Assembly: GCF_033115175.1 (NCBI RefSeq)
Contig: NC_084844.1
Coordinates: 77,442,531-77,506,530, forward strand
DNA: 64,000 nucleotides
Reading direction: 5' to 3'
Source of the DNA: Lepus europaeus
Taxonomy: Eukaryota > Chordata > Mammalia > Lagomorpha > Leporidae
Positions 10,710-22,600 of the stretch are shown piece by piece. Position numbers and translations under genes: made by a program. Below the pieces are notes generated by a model. That model saw nothing but the letters and a program-made list of their open reading frames with translations, did no database searches and was not told the DNA's origin. Position 1 is the first letter of the stretch; each line of letters begins with the position of its first letter.

Positions 10710-10845
10710 CTGTTCATTGTTTTACATTCAGTACTGAAGCCCCTGAATCTCATTGTATTACATTCATTCTCTTTCTTCATATCTATTTATATTTATATTG
10801 ACAAATGTTATTTTTATGTTTTGTTGTTGCAGCTTTCAAGTTTCA
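10710..10845 (-). mobile_element. Ancient L1 fragment
   Basis: Short AT-rich continuation of the L1 interrupted at 10398, ending near 10845 where non-L1 sequence begins. Weak similarity only. Confidence 0.35.
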
Positions 10846-11430
10846 GGAAAACACAGCCCTATTATTTCTTTATTAGCAACACGTTCTGGATTCATTTGGA
10901 CCCCAATGGGATCAACTGTCAGTGTGACCATTAGCTCAGCCACAAGTTAAAATCTCTGGGGACCAGGGTACCACTAGAACATTCCAGGCAGGTGAAAAGC
11001 TGTGACATCACAAAAGGGGCAAAGGATTATTACACCTCTGACTCTTGAAATTCTAGTAAAGTAACTGAAACACTATTTTTAAGCCTGAAGAGGAAAACAA
11101 AGTTAAATACTTTAAGATAAAAAGCAGAAAAGAAGACAAAAGAATCGATTCCTTTTTTGAAGAAAAATGGTTTGAAACAAGTTTAAAGCGACAACAATTT
11201 CTATAACAATTAGCATATTTTCCAGTTTTCAAGAAGTCTTCAAGTGCTGCAACTTGGAAACAAAGAGAATAAATATTACAGCATCAGTTTAAAGTGATTA
11301 CAGATGGCTCCGCACCTCAAATGAATGGACATTACTTGAGCTTCCCTTATAGCCAAGAGGAAAAATTACCATATATATGTATATATATAAATGTATATAT
11401 ATAAATGTAATTATTATAGCTTATTGATCA
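10846..11430. other. Unassigned non-L1 island inside ancient L1
   Basis: About 585 bases where L1 endonuclease text would be expected but is not seen. In the plus frame that includes 11085-11330, three open runs separated by two TAA stops give lysine/glutamate-rich text (for example KSRKEDKRIDSFFEEKW, then ITDGSAPQMNGHYLSF). That could be a relic of a coding exon or chance. I do not recognise it. A (TATA)n-rich stretch lies at 11370-11410. Confidence 0.35.
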
Positions 11431-12302
11431 AATGAACCCTCTACCACAACATAATGGCATTCCTTACATAAAGTATATTTTGTGTGACATAAGTGTAGTT
11501 ATACTCACTCTCTTTTGGTTCCCATTTCTTGAGGAATTTTTTGTTTTACATTTTCTTTCAGTTCCTGTGTGAAATGAGTTTCCTGAAGGCAGCAAATAGT
11601 TGAATCTAGCATTATCCTTTAAGGTAGCTAATGTCTTTGGTTAGATAATTTACTAAATTATATTTAAAGTAATTATTTACAACTAAGGACCTACTGTTGC
11701 TATTTTGTCAATTATTTTGTAGATCATTACTTTCCTTGATATATTCCTTTGTGGTGTGATGCTTTTATGTAAAGATATGTCTGGATCCTTTTTTGTTTTT
11801 GTTATTTGGGTGATGTATGTACTAAGAGTTTTTCTTCATGTTTACTATGAGGCTTATGTGAAGCATTTAATGTGCATTACAGGTTGTCTTTGATGTCTTT
11901 TATAAATGCAATAATTTTATGTCTCTGTTTTCCTTTCTGCCATTTGACAATATAGGATTTATTTTTCTTGGTGGCATTGCATATGTCCTTTGACTGTCTT
12001 CACTATTTAACATTCTTATTTGCTTTTCTGTTCATTTTGTATGGTTTCCAAATGCATATATATGCATATATATACATATATAACAATTGCATATTTTCAA
12101 TTTCTCTAATCATTCCCTTGGTTTGATCCAATTTCCTGTTGAATACCTGCACTGTACTTTGTTTTTACATGTATTTAAATTATATTGGTTTGGTATATTT
12201 TAATGTTTCTCTCTATTGAAATCCTCACTTTGTTCATCCATTCCTTTCTTTAACCAGGTTAGCATATTTATGGCTTTTCCTGTTTTTGTGTTGGTTATTT
12301 TA
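11431..12302 (-). mobile_element. Ancient L1 fragment, ORF1/ORF2 boundary region
   Basis: Minus-strand decayed L1: 'agtttcctgaaggcagcaaatagttgaatctagc' matches the start of the endonuclease region (E1 1930-1960), followed by ORF1-side AT-rich text. Contains a TA-rich run at 12055-12082. Confidence 0.5.
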
Positions 12303-12672
12303 TTTTATTATCTTTTATTTTTTATTGATTTATTTATTTTTGACAGGCAGAGTGGACAGTGAGAGAGAGACAGAGAGAAAGGTCTTCCTTTTGCCGTTGG
12401 TTCACCCTCCAATGGCCGCCGTGGTAGGCGCGCTGCGGCTGGCGCACCACGCTGATCCGATGGCAGGAGCCAGGTGCTTCCTCCTGGTCTCCCATGGGGT
12501 GCAGGGCCCAAGGACTTGGGCCATCCTCCACTGCACTCCCGGGCCACAGCAGAGGGCTGGCCTGGAAGAGGGGCAACCGGGACAGGATCGGTGCCCCGAC
12601 CAGGACTAGAACCCGGTGTGCCGGCGCCACAAGGCAGAGGATTAGCCTAGTGAGCCGCGGCGCCGGCCTGTA
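12303..12672 (-). mobile_element. CSINE2-type C repeat
   Basis: Minus-strand young copy ending GCGCCGGCC. The target duplication TTGGTTATTTTA is at 12291-12302 and 12673-12684. CpG-rich head intact. Confidence 0.94.
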
Positions 12673-12796
12673 TTGGTTATTTTAAAAGTTAACATGAAGA
12701 ATATATACAGCCTATGGAGCATGGAGAACTATTTTTACATGTACACAGAAAAAGTAAGTCTACCTTCCATATTTATGGAACACAAGAATCCATTAC

Positions 12797-13120
12797 CAGC
12801 GCCATTGCTGTGGTGTAGGAGGTTAAGCCTCTGCCTGCATTACCAACATCTCTTTTAGGCAGGTCATGTCCTAGATGCTCCTCTTCCTATCCAGCTCTCT
12901 GCTAATGGCATGAGAAAGTAGCAGAGGATAGCTCAAGTTCTTGGTACCCTGCATCCACATAGGAAATCCAGAAGAAGATCCTGGCTCTTGTCTCTGGATT
13001 GGCCCAGCACCCATCATTGAGGCATTTTGGGGAGTGAAACAGTGCATGAAAGATTTCTTTCTCTGTGTCTCTACCTTTTTTTCTATAACTCTGTCTCTCA
13101 AATAAATAAATCTTAAAATA
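12797..13120 (+). mobile_element. CSINE, older subfamily
   Basis: Plus-strand copy with GCCATTGCTGTGGTGTAGGAGG head and CTCAAATAAATAAATC tail. The exact target duplication AGAATCCATTAC flanks it at 12785-12796 and 13121-13132. Confidence 0.92.
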
Positions 13121-13139
13121 AGAATCCATTACTTTAATT

Positions 13140-13760
13140 GACTGCATTCGTTACTTATTATCAAAACTCTCATTCCCCAATTTCTACCTCCTAGTAATTA
13201 CTGTAGACACACATACACACACAAATGAATTAGCAAGAAAAATGATATTTTTTTATTTCTGTGACTTGTTTATTTCAATGACCATAATGATCTCAGATTT
13301 TAGTAAATTTCAGGATTTTGTTATTATTTGTGAGTGTGTAATATCCCATTTTACATATGAGATATGGTCATCTCAAGCAATAATTAGTTGATGTAAACCC
13401 CTATTTCCAATTGTTAATTGAATTATTTGTTTTGTTGTTGCATTTCTTTTGGCATCTTCTGTATTCTGGATACTGATCTTTTATCATAGACATGTTTTAT
13501 GAATATTTTCTCCCATGCTGTAAATTGTCTCTTTAATCTGTAGACTGCTGTGGAGAAATTTCTGTTTAATAAAATCCCACTTATCTAATTTTCTTATTTG
13601 TGATTTTGGGATGTTATCCAGAACTCATTTACTGTGCCACTGCCTTGAAGTATTTCCCATATGTTTCCTTTAGAAGCTTGATATTTTCAGATTTTGTATT
13701 TAGATCATTGATCCCTTTTATATTTTTTATATTGGGTTTTATAATTTTATAATTTTTCAT
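13140..13760 (-). mobile_element. Ancient L1 ORF2 C-terminal fragment
   Basis: Minus-strand text in the order of the ORF2 C-terminus (compare 24140-24360): 'gatactgatcttttatcat', 'aatattttctcccatgctgtaaattgtctctt', 'aatcccacttatctaattttc'. A separate element from the one ending near 12300, because ORF2 C-terminal text here lies upstream of that copy's ORF1 side. Confidence 0.65.
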
Positions 13761-14593
13761 GGTGGAAGTGATTCTCCATTAGTTAAATCACAAATCTTCA
13801 TTTAACTAGGTTAAGCTAATTGTGATTTCTTTTATTATCTCATTTAGAACACATTTTCCTTTCCTCAATTTTTATTGCACATTAGATAAAGGAACAAACT
13901 TGTTGAGGTTTGTTAGGCTGTTCTCAGGTATGTGGACTCACCTTAAAGGCTGACCAGACATTACAATAATATCTAAACTGTTTTTGTTTGTCTGATCTGT
14001 CATCTTTGTTCTTAGTGACCTCTATAGAATTAATAGACACAGGCATAACTTTGTTATACTGATATTTAGTTTCATTCTCCACATTAAAAGAAATATGGCA
14101 ATAACTAATTTCACATGAAAATTTTATAGTCCCTACAAGTATATGCCATACTATTATTATACACACAATATCATTAAGTATTTAAAAAAGAAAATACCTT
14201 AAAATTCTTTATTAAAATGCAAATGAGCATTTGAGACTTTAGGTTTGTAATACAGTTGATGTTTTAGGGCTTTCCCTCAGTGCTCAGTGTTGATGGATGT
14301 TGGTCAAAATGACTGGTGCTAATAACTGGAGTGGCTATAGTCATTTATTAAAAAGAAAAATGAATATGAATTTGTCAACATTAAAATACACCTCTTTGTA
14401 TAAAATATTTCTGCATAATATTTAATACTTTTTCATAGCACTTCACATGTTCATGATAGTTCTTTCAAAATGGGAGCTGTCAAAAACTCTGCTGCTGCTT
14501 TCTTGGTTAAATTTTTGTAGTACCCTAAATTCTTTGTTATAGTGTCAACAATTTTTATTGTATCCTCACCAGAAGTAGATTCTATCTCAAGAA
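13761..14593. other. AT-rich sequence, no feature seen
   Basis: About 830 bases without a recognisable gene or repeat. The open frames at 13924-14166 and 14451-14663 are short and have no family resemblance. Confidence 0.4.
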
Positions 14594-14880
14594 TCCACTT
14601 TCTGGAGTGGACATTTGGCTTAACAGTTAAGAATCCAAAAACCCATTCAGAGACTGCATTCAAGTCCTGACTCTCTTCCTAATTCAACATCCTGCTAATG
14701 TAACTCAGGAATGCAGCAGATAATATCTTAGGTAATTGAGTCCCTGCCACCAATGTGGAAGACGTAGATTTTATTCTAACACCCAGCTTTTTTTCTATCT
14801 TAGACCCTCCTAAGTGGGGATTTCGGAAGTGAACTAGCAGTTTTGAACTATCTCACATAATTTATTAATTAACTAATTTA
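14594..14880 (+). mobile_element. CSINE1-like old copy
   Basis: Head GTGGACATTTGGCTTAACAG followed by TTCAAGTCCTGAC (B-box remnant near 14660) and the body 'cctgctaatgtaactcaggaatgcagcagat'. This is the older C-repeat form. The tail is degraded (TTTATTAATTAACTAATTTA). Confidence 0.7.
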
Positions 14881-15119
14881 AAAATGAACCACTTTCTTTG
14901 GTTACTCATGAGAGTAAGTCCTCATCTGTTAGGTTTATCAAGGATTTGCAGCAATTGAATCACATAAACAGGACTTACTTGTAATTCTAATTCTATTGCA
15001 GTTTTATTATCCCACTAAAGTCTTAAACCCATCCAACTCATACATAAAGGATGCAATTAAGGCTTCTCAATCTCCTGTATATTGATTTTTTGAGTTCCTT
15101 TCACAAGTTATAAATGTCC

Positions 15120-16760
15120 TTTTTAAAAATATTTTTATCCTTAAAATTTTTGTTAATATCAGGAGAACAGATTTCATGTATTTCAGACATAGCTCTAAGA
15201 AGATAATCATACAATGCTCCCTCACACCTCCCTCCTTTGCTCTCTCTTCCCTCCTTCCTTTCTTTTTATCTTTAATTTTTGTGATAATGTAATTTCAATT
15301 TAATTTATAATCACAAACTTAGTGAATCACTAACCATAATATTCAACAAGTAAAAAGAAAGACACTGTTGCACAGGAGTATGTACAAGGGCTAAAGCAAT
15401 ATCGAATCATGAGATACCAGTTTCATTTTCATACATTTTTATATTCCATATTAACCACTGCATATCAGAGAAAACATATTTGTATTTGTCTTTTCAGGAA
15501 TGGCTTTTTTCATGAAGCATAATGGACTCCAGTTTCATCCATTTTTTTTTTGCAAAAGATAACATTTAATTCTTTTTTATGGTGGAATAGTAATCCATTT
15601 TTTATATACAACACATTTTCTTTATCCAGTCATTGGCTGATAGACATCTGGGTAGATACTATATCTTAGCAATTGTGAATTGAGATGATAAAAGCATACA
15701 GTATAAACAACTCTTTCATATGCTGATTCATTTATTTTAAGTCAATTCCCAGGAGTGGGTCATTTGATAGATCTATTTTCAGATTTCTGAGGATTCTCCA
15801 TACAGTCTTACATAATAGTTTACATTCCTTCCAATGCTGGATTAGGGTACCTTTTTTGACACATCTTTGTGCGTATTTATTATTATTTGATTTTTAGATG
15901 ACAGCTATTTGAACTTCGGTGAAGTAATACTGCACTATGGATTTTATTTTCGCTTCCTGATGGGTAGTGATCCTGAGCATTTTTCATGTATTTGTTGGCC
16001 ATTTGAATTTCATCCTATGACAAATGCCTGTTCATGTCATTTGCTCATGTCTTGACTTGATTGTTTGTTGTTGAGTATCTTGAGTTCTGTGTAGACCCTG
16101 CACATTAACCCTTTATCAGGTGCATAATTCACAAATGTTTCTTATCATTTTTTGAGTTGCCTCTTCACTTTTTTGAGTGGTTATTTTGCCATGCAGAAGC
16201 TTCTTAGCTTGATGTAATCCCATTTGTCTATGTTTGCTTTGACTGCCTCTGCTTCTGGGGTTTATGAAAGAAGATTATGCTTATTATATGTGTTGTCCCA
16301 TTTTCTCAAATGTTACTCCAACAGTTTGGTTGTATCATGTCAGGAATTTAGATTAATTGTGAACTGATTCTTGTACAAGTTGTTAGGTAGAGCTCTTGCT
16401 TCATACTTTTGCAGACAAAAGTCCAATTTTCCAACACTATCTATTGAAGAGATTGTCCTTTATCCAGGGCATGATTTTGGCTTCCTGCTCATTTTCAATT
16501 TGGTTTGTTCTCATTTCGCTAACTCTTAAAGATGTATAACTAACTCTTTACCTTGATACATTTCTCTTTTTAAATGTAAGCACTTAATGCAATAAGCTTC
16601 CCTCTTAATACTGCTTTCCTGTATCTTAGGGGTTTTGATCTTGTGTTTTCATTTTCATTTATTTCAAGAAAGTTTTTGCTCTCAGTTTTTTTTTTACTGA
16701 GATGCCAATGTGTTCTGCCATTTGTATTCTCTACATTATTTCTCTTCATTAAGCTTCCCT
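15120..16760 (-). mobile_element. Old L1, 3' segment (ORF2 linker to 3'UTR), minus strand
   Basis: From 16700 down to 15120 the minus strand runs from the post-endonuclease linker ('taagcttccctcttaatactgc...', compare 26410-26470) to the ORF2 C-terminus (15500-15850, compare 23540-23900; 16030-16300, compare 24090-24330) and an AT-rich 3'UTR. Middle parts are missing or scrambled, and frames are all broken. Pairs with 17441-18850 as the two arms of one 5'-inverted insertion (see findings). Confidence 0.7.
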
Positions 16761-17440
16761 AGCAAGCTCACCACTACTCTCTGTATCACATCTGAATCCT
16801 TTTTGTGTGAAGGCAAGATTCCCAAACAACTGATCCTTGATCATGCGGCACTGGCAAGGACCAGTGTTCAGGGCTGAGCAATGTCATTCTGAGGAATGCT
16901 ACTTTCAGCATTGCTCTGGCCTTGTCTCATTGCAACAAAATCTCTTTGCCAATATTTCATGGAGGCAGAGTCCTGCCTGCTTTCTTGTAACTGAGCCACC
17001 TTGCCCACACCCTGTTCTGTCTCAGCTAGCCACAGTGTCTCTACCACATACTTGTGCAGTAAAAACATCTTACAAGAAGTCAAGGCCATCACTCTCTTTC
17101 ACACTATCTGGGCTCTCTTGGCCTTCCCTGGCTTGGCTGATGGTTCTAGGGTCTGTTCACTGCCACTCTACTTTGTCTCTCATGTTGGAGAGTGGGGGAA
17201 ATGTTGAATCTGGCAGCCAGTGCCCAGCTCCTGGCCTCAGTCATCCTTCTCTGCTGGAGTGACCCCCATGCCTCATTTCTGTTATCTCCTAGACTGCCAT
17301 ATTGATAACATAGTTAATTTTTAATTGCTGTTTTTAACTAGTACCAGATCCCTGCAGGATCATGGGTTACAGATCTCTCCTAATTTTTTCTAGACTAGAA
17401 ATAGTGGGCCTCCTGGCCTTTCTCATCCAAAGGGTTCCCA
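16761..17440. other. Unassigned, GC-richer block between two L1 arms
   Basis: Around 680 bases of higher GC with few CpGs. The plus-strand open frame at 16837-17262 (141 codons) has no recognisable domain. The position directly before ORF1 of the plus-strand L1 arm suggests an L1 5'UTR of an old subfamily, but it does not resemble 50377-51340. Confidence 0.35.
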
Positions 17441-18850
17441 CTCTCTTGCTTTCTAAATGCCTGAAATGGAACTCAAAAGCATTCATATAGAAGCAATATA
17501 AGAAAATTCATGAGCTAAAGTATCTGTACATGACATGGATGCAAAGTTTTCCACTCAAATAGAAATTTTGAAGAGAAATCAAGATGAAATATCAGAAATA
17601 AAGAAAAATTTGCTATGTCAAAAAATACAGTGAATAGCCTCAAGAATAGAATTGGAGATGCAGAAGGTGTATCCTAGCTAGAAATCCTTAAAAGACAAAT
17701 CCTTAAAAGTATCTCAGGTAAAAAAAATGTAAGAAAAATTAGAAAAATTTAAAACAGTGTTCAAGACATGTGGGATTCTATCAAATGCCCCACCTTACCA
17801 GTCTTAATATGTCCTGAAATTGTGAAAATTGAAAAATGGATTAGAAGGCCTATTCAGTGATTAACAACAGAAAAATTCCCTAATTTGGAAAACAAAAGGG
17901 ACATCAAAGTACAGGGAGCCTGTAGAAATGCTAATAAATGTGAACAGAAAAGATCTTCACTGTGACCTATTGTAGTCAAACTTTTAAGAGTAAAACATGA
18001 GAGAAATGTCAGATTACCTTCAAAGAATCATTGATTAGATGGACAGCAGGTTTCTATTCAGAAACCTTAGTCTAGGATAGAATGAAGAGACATCATCCAA
18101 ATATTAAACAAAAAAACTGTCATTCTATAATACTGGATTCTGTAAAGCTCTCATTTATGAATGGAGGTGTAACAAAGAACTTCCATAGCAAACAGAAATT
18201 GAAAGAATTCTTCAACACTCATCCAGCCTTACAAATGCTGTTTAAGGATGTGCTATACATAGAAACACAGAACTGTCACCACGGTCAAATAATGTGAAAG
18301 CATTAAATTTAGTAAAAGTACAAAGGAAACCTAGAGCAAGCAATAAGAATATTTACAGAAATAATGGCAGGGACAATTCCTTATTTATCAATATTAACCT
18401 TGAATCTAAATTGCCTAAATTCTCCAACTGTATCTGGGAAGATGCAAACTGAATGAATGCATTAAAAAACAATGCCCATATACTTGCTGTCTACAAGAAG
18501 CATGCCTCATCAACGAATATACATGCAGACAGAAAGTGAAAGAGTAAAAAGGTATTATTACATGCTACCAGAAAATAAAAATGAGCAGGTTTAGCCATCC
18601 TATATCAGAAAAAATATAGTTATACAAAACTGTTAAAAGAGACAAGGAAGAGCATTATGTAATGTTTAGATAACTTTAATAAATGTATAGAGACCCAATC
18701 CCATGGCAGCTGACTATTTAAAGTAAATAGTAACGGACCTAAGAGGAGACAGAATCCAATACACTAGCATTGGGAAATTTCCAACATCCCACTTTTAGCA
18801 ATGAGCAGATCAACTAGGGAAAGAAATCAACAAAGAAGCTAATAGTTAAA
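17441..18850 (+). mobile_element. Old L1, 5' segment (ORF1 and ORF2 endonuclease), plus strand
   Basis: Plus-strand decayed ORF1: coiled-coil text near 17560-17760, the RRM-like 'cctgaaattg...agaaggcctattcagtgat' at 17810-17870, and C-terminal FMNGGVTKNFHSKQKLKEF-FNTHPALQ at 18150-18240, which parallels FVNEGERKTFHSKKKLKEF at 27290-27360. Endonuclease text follows to 18846, then stops abruptly with no 3'UTR or A-tail. Lack of a 3' end is unusual for an L1 insertion and is explained if it is the inverted arm of the minus-strand element to its left. Confidence 0.75.
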
Positions 18851-19929
18851 TTTAAGTTTTATTTCTTTGTTTACATTTGACTTTAGTAAACTTAGTGTTT
18901 TCTAAATATTCCTGTAAAATTTTAAAGAAAAATGCATCATAAATGAGTTTCTAGAAATCATTGAAAATTGAGTTTTCCATTTTCCTATCTTTGTGGTAAA
19001 TGTCAGCAACTTGAAATTCGTGCTTGTAATTTGTTTTCTAAATTAGTATTCATAGTTTTATTTAATTTTATATTTGTATTTTTAAAGAAATATTCTTTTA
19101 TATTATGAAACTTCATATACTTTTATAAACCCCCTTTGCTTTTTTTGACTTGTACTTCTTTCATACTAAATATCAATATCTGTTTCTTATTAATTTCTTG
19201 CTTTTATTTTGGCTTTAAAATATAAATTAAATTTTTTCTTGATTATTGACTGAACTTGAACTTGCTAAAGTTATCAATGATGGCTTGTATTATTATGAGC
19301 AGTGTCTATGGATGCATGAAGATGAAAATAAACACATAGCCAGCATCTCTCTGCTGATGCTTCATTTTATTGTATTTGGTTGCCTATTTTTGGTAGACTT
19401 ATGTTTTATTTTATGAAATTTTGAATATAAGTATAAACTATATTTACTTAGAAAAATTCTTCATTGTATTTGATAGTTGGAGGTTGAGGAATGATTTCAT
19501 GAAAATGACTGTAATGAATACTGTAGTTACAAAAACAAACAAACAAAAACCCTGATCTCACTAAAAACCCTTGCTTCTTTGGTGAAAATAATAAGGCCCT
19601 TTCTCATATGAAGGAATAAATCTGAAGTTATGGACAGGCTTAATTTATATACTCATTCCTTATCTGACTGTAACCCCAGCTGTCTGAGCCAATGGTTTTA
19701 GAGAGGGTTTAATTTTGTTATCCTCAGATCTTCTTAGTTCATGATGATAAGGCGCCAGCCTTATCTTGTAGTTTAAACCAGATTCTGACCTATATCCTGG
19801 TTATTACTATAAAATATAAGAAGGAGGCCATAGTTTATTGGCTAACTATATTAATGTGATATGAGTTATAATGATAGAGGTAGTGATAAAAAAGGGATTG
19901 TTTTTTCCCCCTACCATTGGGGTTATCAG
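18851..19929. other. AT-rich sequence, no gene seen
   Basis: About 1.1 kb, strongly AT-rich to 19450. A short (CAAA)n-like run lies at 19530-19550. No repeat family I can name and no long open frame. Confidence 0.45.
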
Positions 19930-19943
19930 AAAAGTCTAAAAGT

Positions 19944-20265
19944 GCGGCTGGTGCCATGGCTCAACAGGCTAATCCTCTGCCTTGCGGTGCCGGCACACCA
20001 GGTTCTAGTCCCGGTCAGAGTGCTGGATTCTATCCTGGTTGCCCCTCTTCCAGACCAGCTCTCTGCTATGGCCCGGGAAGGCAGTGGAGGATGGCCCAAG
20101 TGCTTGGGCCCTGCACCCGCATGGGAGACCAGGAGAAGCACCTGGCTCCTGGCTTCAGATCAGCGAGATGTGCTGGCCCCAGCGGCCACTGGAGGGTGAA
20201 CCAACGGCAAAAAGGAAGACCTTTCTCTCTGTCTCTCTCTCTCACTATCCACTCTGCCTGTCAAA
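19944..20265 (+). mobile_element. CSINE2-type C repeat with pol III boxes
   Basis: Plus-strand young copy. A-box-like TGGCTCAACAGG at 19957-19968 and B box GGTTCTAGTCC at 20001-20011 form the tRNA-type internal promoter; the tail is CTCTCT...TGTCAAAAA. The exact 14-bp target duplication AAAAGTCTAAAAGT is at 19930-19943 and 20266-20279. Confidence 0.96.
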
Positions 20266-20279
20266 AAAAGTCTAAAAGT

Positions 20280-20849
20280 TAAGTATTTTGGGGAGAATAG
20301 AATACTGAGGGAAAGTTCTATAACATTCTATACTAAGTAGAAAAATATCATTGCCAGAAATAGAAGGAAAAGGTGGCCATGTACTGGTTGAATAGAGAAG
20401 CTGCCTATCATGTGATTCTTATCATCAACAACAAGTATTCTCCTTGGCCCTTAATTTCTTTCTGCAGTTTCCATTACTGCTTTCCACCTCTTCCTTTCTT
20501 TAGCCCTACATCTTTTTGCAGAACCTAAGTCAGGCTATGGCTGCTTGTTAACAGACTTCAAGCCTGAGCAGTTTTCTGCCTATTCTGCAATAGGAAAGAA
20601 AGTATGTTATTCTAAAGTTTCTCAATTAGAAATATTTCCTTGTTTAAGCATGTTATTTTATTTGTGATCTTTAGGTTCTATAAATAGTATCTTCCATATC
20701 ACTTTTGGACAGAGCTATAAATTTCTAATAATAGAAATGAATTGTACTGACCCCATTTATTAAACCTCTACCCTGCTTTTGAATAGCATGTATCACCATA
20801 TATGATTTTATATATTTTATTCTATTCTGTTAGGGCACATGGATGTAAA
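20280..20849. other. Unique sequence, no feature seen
   Basis: About 570 bases with no gene or repeat I can support. Confidence 0.45.
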
Positions 20850-20988
20850 ATTCATAAGGCTGTGATTATTTGATTTGTTTAGCATTGTTAGCACCAGTGC
20901 TAGAACAGTTCCTGGCACAAAGCAGTGCTTGATTCATATTTGTTAAGATGGATAAATGAATAATACAGTGAACATTATGCACTAAAAC
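20850..20988 (+). mobile_element. L2-type LINE 3' end
   Basis: The text AGCACCAGTGCTAGAACAGTTCCTGGCACAAAGCAGTGCTTG with TTTGTTAA...GATAAATGAATAA after it fits the conserved 3' tail of L2 elements (CTAGCACAGTGCCTGGCACATAG form). An ancient mammalian repeat; boundaries approximate. Confidence 0.65.
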
Positions 20989-21000
20989 AAAAGATCCTAA

Positions 21001-21327
21001 GGCTGGTGCTGTGGCTCAACAGGCTAATCCTCCACCTTGCGGCACTGGCACACCGTGTTCTAGTCCTGGTCAGGGTGCCGGATTCTGTCCCGGTTGCCCC
21101 TCTTCCAGGCCAGCTCTCTGCTGTGGCCTGGGAGTGCAGTGGAGAATGGCCCAAGTCCTTGGGCCCTGCACCCCATGGGATACCAGGAGAAGCACCTGGC
21201 TCCTGCCTTCAGATCAGAACAGTGCACCAGCTGCGGTGGCCATTGGAGGGTGAACCAACAGCAAAGGAAGACCTTTCTCTCTGTCTCTCTCTCTCTCTCA
21301 CTGTCCACTGTGCCTGTCAAAAAAAAA
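21001..21327 (+). mobile_element. CSINE2-type C repeat
   Basis: Plus-strand young copy with head GGCTGGTGCTGTGGCTCAACAGG, B box GTTCTAGTCC near 21057 and an A-rich tail. The exact target duplication AAAAGATCCTAA is at 20989-21000 and 21328-21339. Confidence 0.96.
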
Positions 21328-21339
21328 AAAAGATCCTAA

Positions 21340-22032
21340 CCACTGTTTGGAGTATTGACTCTGAGAAAATATATTGGAGGTCCAGATAACAAACTTTCAA
21401 GCAACCTTGAGAAATATATGCATTTATAGGTTACAATTTTCTTTAACTGAAATGTTGACAATAATAAAAATATTAAAAAAAGAAAATATAAACTCATATA
21501 CTTAGTAGGTACTAATTAGTCATTGCTGAATGAGCCGTCTTCTATCCTCTGTTATTATTTATCAAATTTTCTCATTCCTTGACACTCTTGAAGGACACCT
21601 GGATTGTTTTCCTGGATCACAGCTTTATCCAGCTTTAGCTCTAGCCATTGTGGACATTTAGGGAGTGAAGAAGCAACTAGATGGTCTATATCTTTCTCTG
21701 CATGTCTCTGCCTCTCAAATACGTACCTGCATTTGTATATACATACATGTATGGATGCATACATTTTTAATGTCATTTCACCACAAAATGAGTAAAGTTG
21801 ATTGTGATAATTATGGTAATTATTTGACTGAATCATTCTATCATGTATCTATTAGTCAAAATATCACATCGTACTTCATATACATATAATTATTATTTCT
21901 CAATTAAAATTTAAAAAATAAAAAGTTAACAGTGATTAGTACTTTGGATAGCCTTACATATCAAGGCAAATGTTGAGACATATATCCTACCATCCTTGAA
22001 AATCCAATCCAGAAAGAATTCAACAGTAACTA
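21340..22032. other. Mostly unique sequence with a SINE scrap
   Basis: At about 21585-21722 a plus-strand, 5'-truncated CSINE 3' part can be read (AGCTCTAGCCATTGTGGACATTTAGGGAGTGA...CTCTGCCTCTCAAATA). The rest shows no gene or repeat. Confidence 0.5.
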
Positions 22033-22179
22033 GGAATAGTCTTCTTTTTTTATTTAATGAATATAAATTTCCAAAGTACAGCTTATGGATTACAATAGCT
22101 CCCCCCCATAACTTCCATAACTTCGCTTCCACCTGCAACCCTCCCCTTTCCTGCTCGCTCTCCCCTTCCATTCACATCA

Positions 22180-22600
22180 AGATTCATTTTCAATTCTCTT
22201 TATATACAGAAGATCAGTTTAGTATATATAAATATTTGAACAGTTTGCCCTCACATAGCAACACAAAGTGAAAAATACTGTTGGAGTACTAGTTATAGCA
22301 TTAAATAACAGTGTACAGCACATTAAGGACAGAGATCCTACATGATATTTTTTTTAAAAAAGATTGATTACTTTTCTATGTAATTTCCAATTTAACACTA
22401 AGGTTTTTTTTTCATTTTCAATTATATACAGAAGATTGATTCAGTATATACTAAGTAAAGATTTCATCAGTTTGCACCCACACAGAAACATAAAGTGTAA
22501 AAATATTGTTTTAGTACTAGTTATAGCATCACTTCACATTAGACATCACATTAAGGACAGATCCCACATGGGACATAAGTACACAGTGACTCTTGATGTT
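22180..22600 (-). repeat. Imperfect tandem duplication in the L1 3'UTR
   Basis: Two related units of about 200-230 bp: one around 22190-22345 (TATATACAGAAGATCAGTTTAG...CACATTAAGGACAGAGATCC) and one around 22415-22575 (same order with substitutions). The same doubling occurs at 32940-33350 and 40880-41275 on the plus strand, while 37130-37280 and 42045-42215 carry one unit. Confidence 0.8.

Noticed and set aside
10548-10934. 128-codon open frame
   Set aside because: Its first half is SINE and its second half ancient L1 and flanking sequence; no coherent protein.
16837-17262. 141-codon plus-strand open frame
   Set aside because: No signal peptide, domain or low-complexity pattern of a known protein; overlapping antisense frames; sits between two L1 arms and is likely old repeat sequence.
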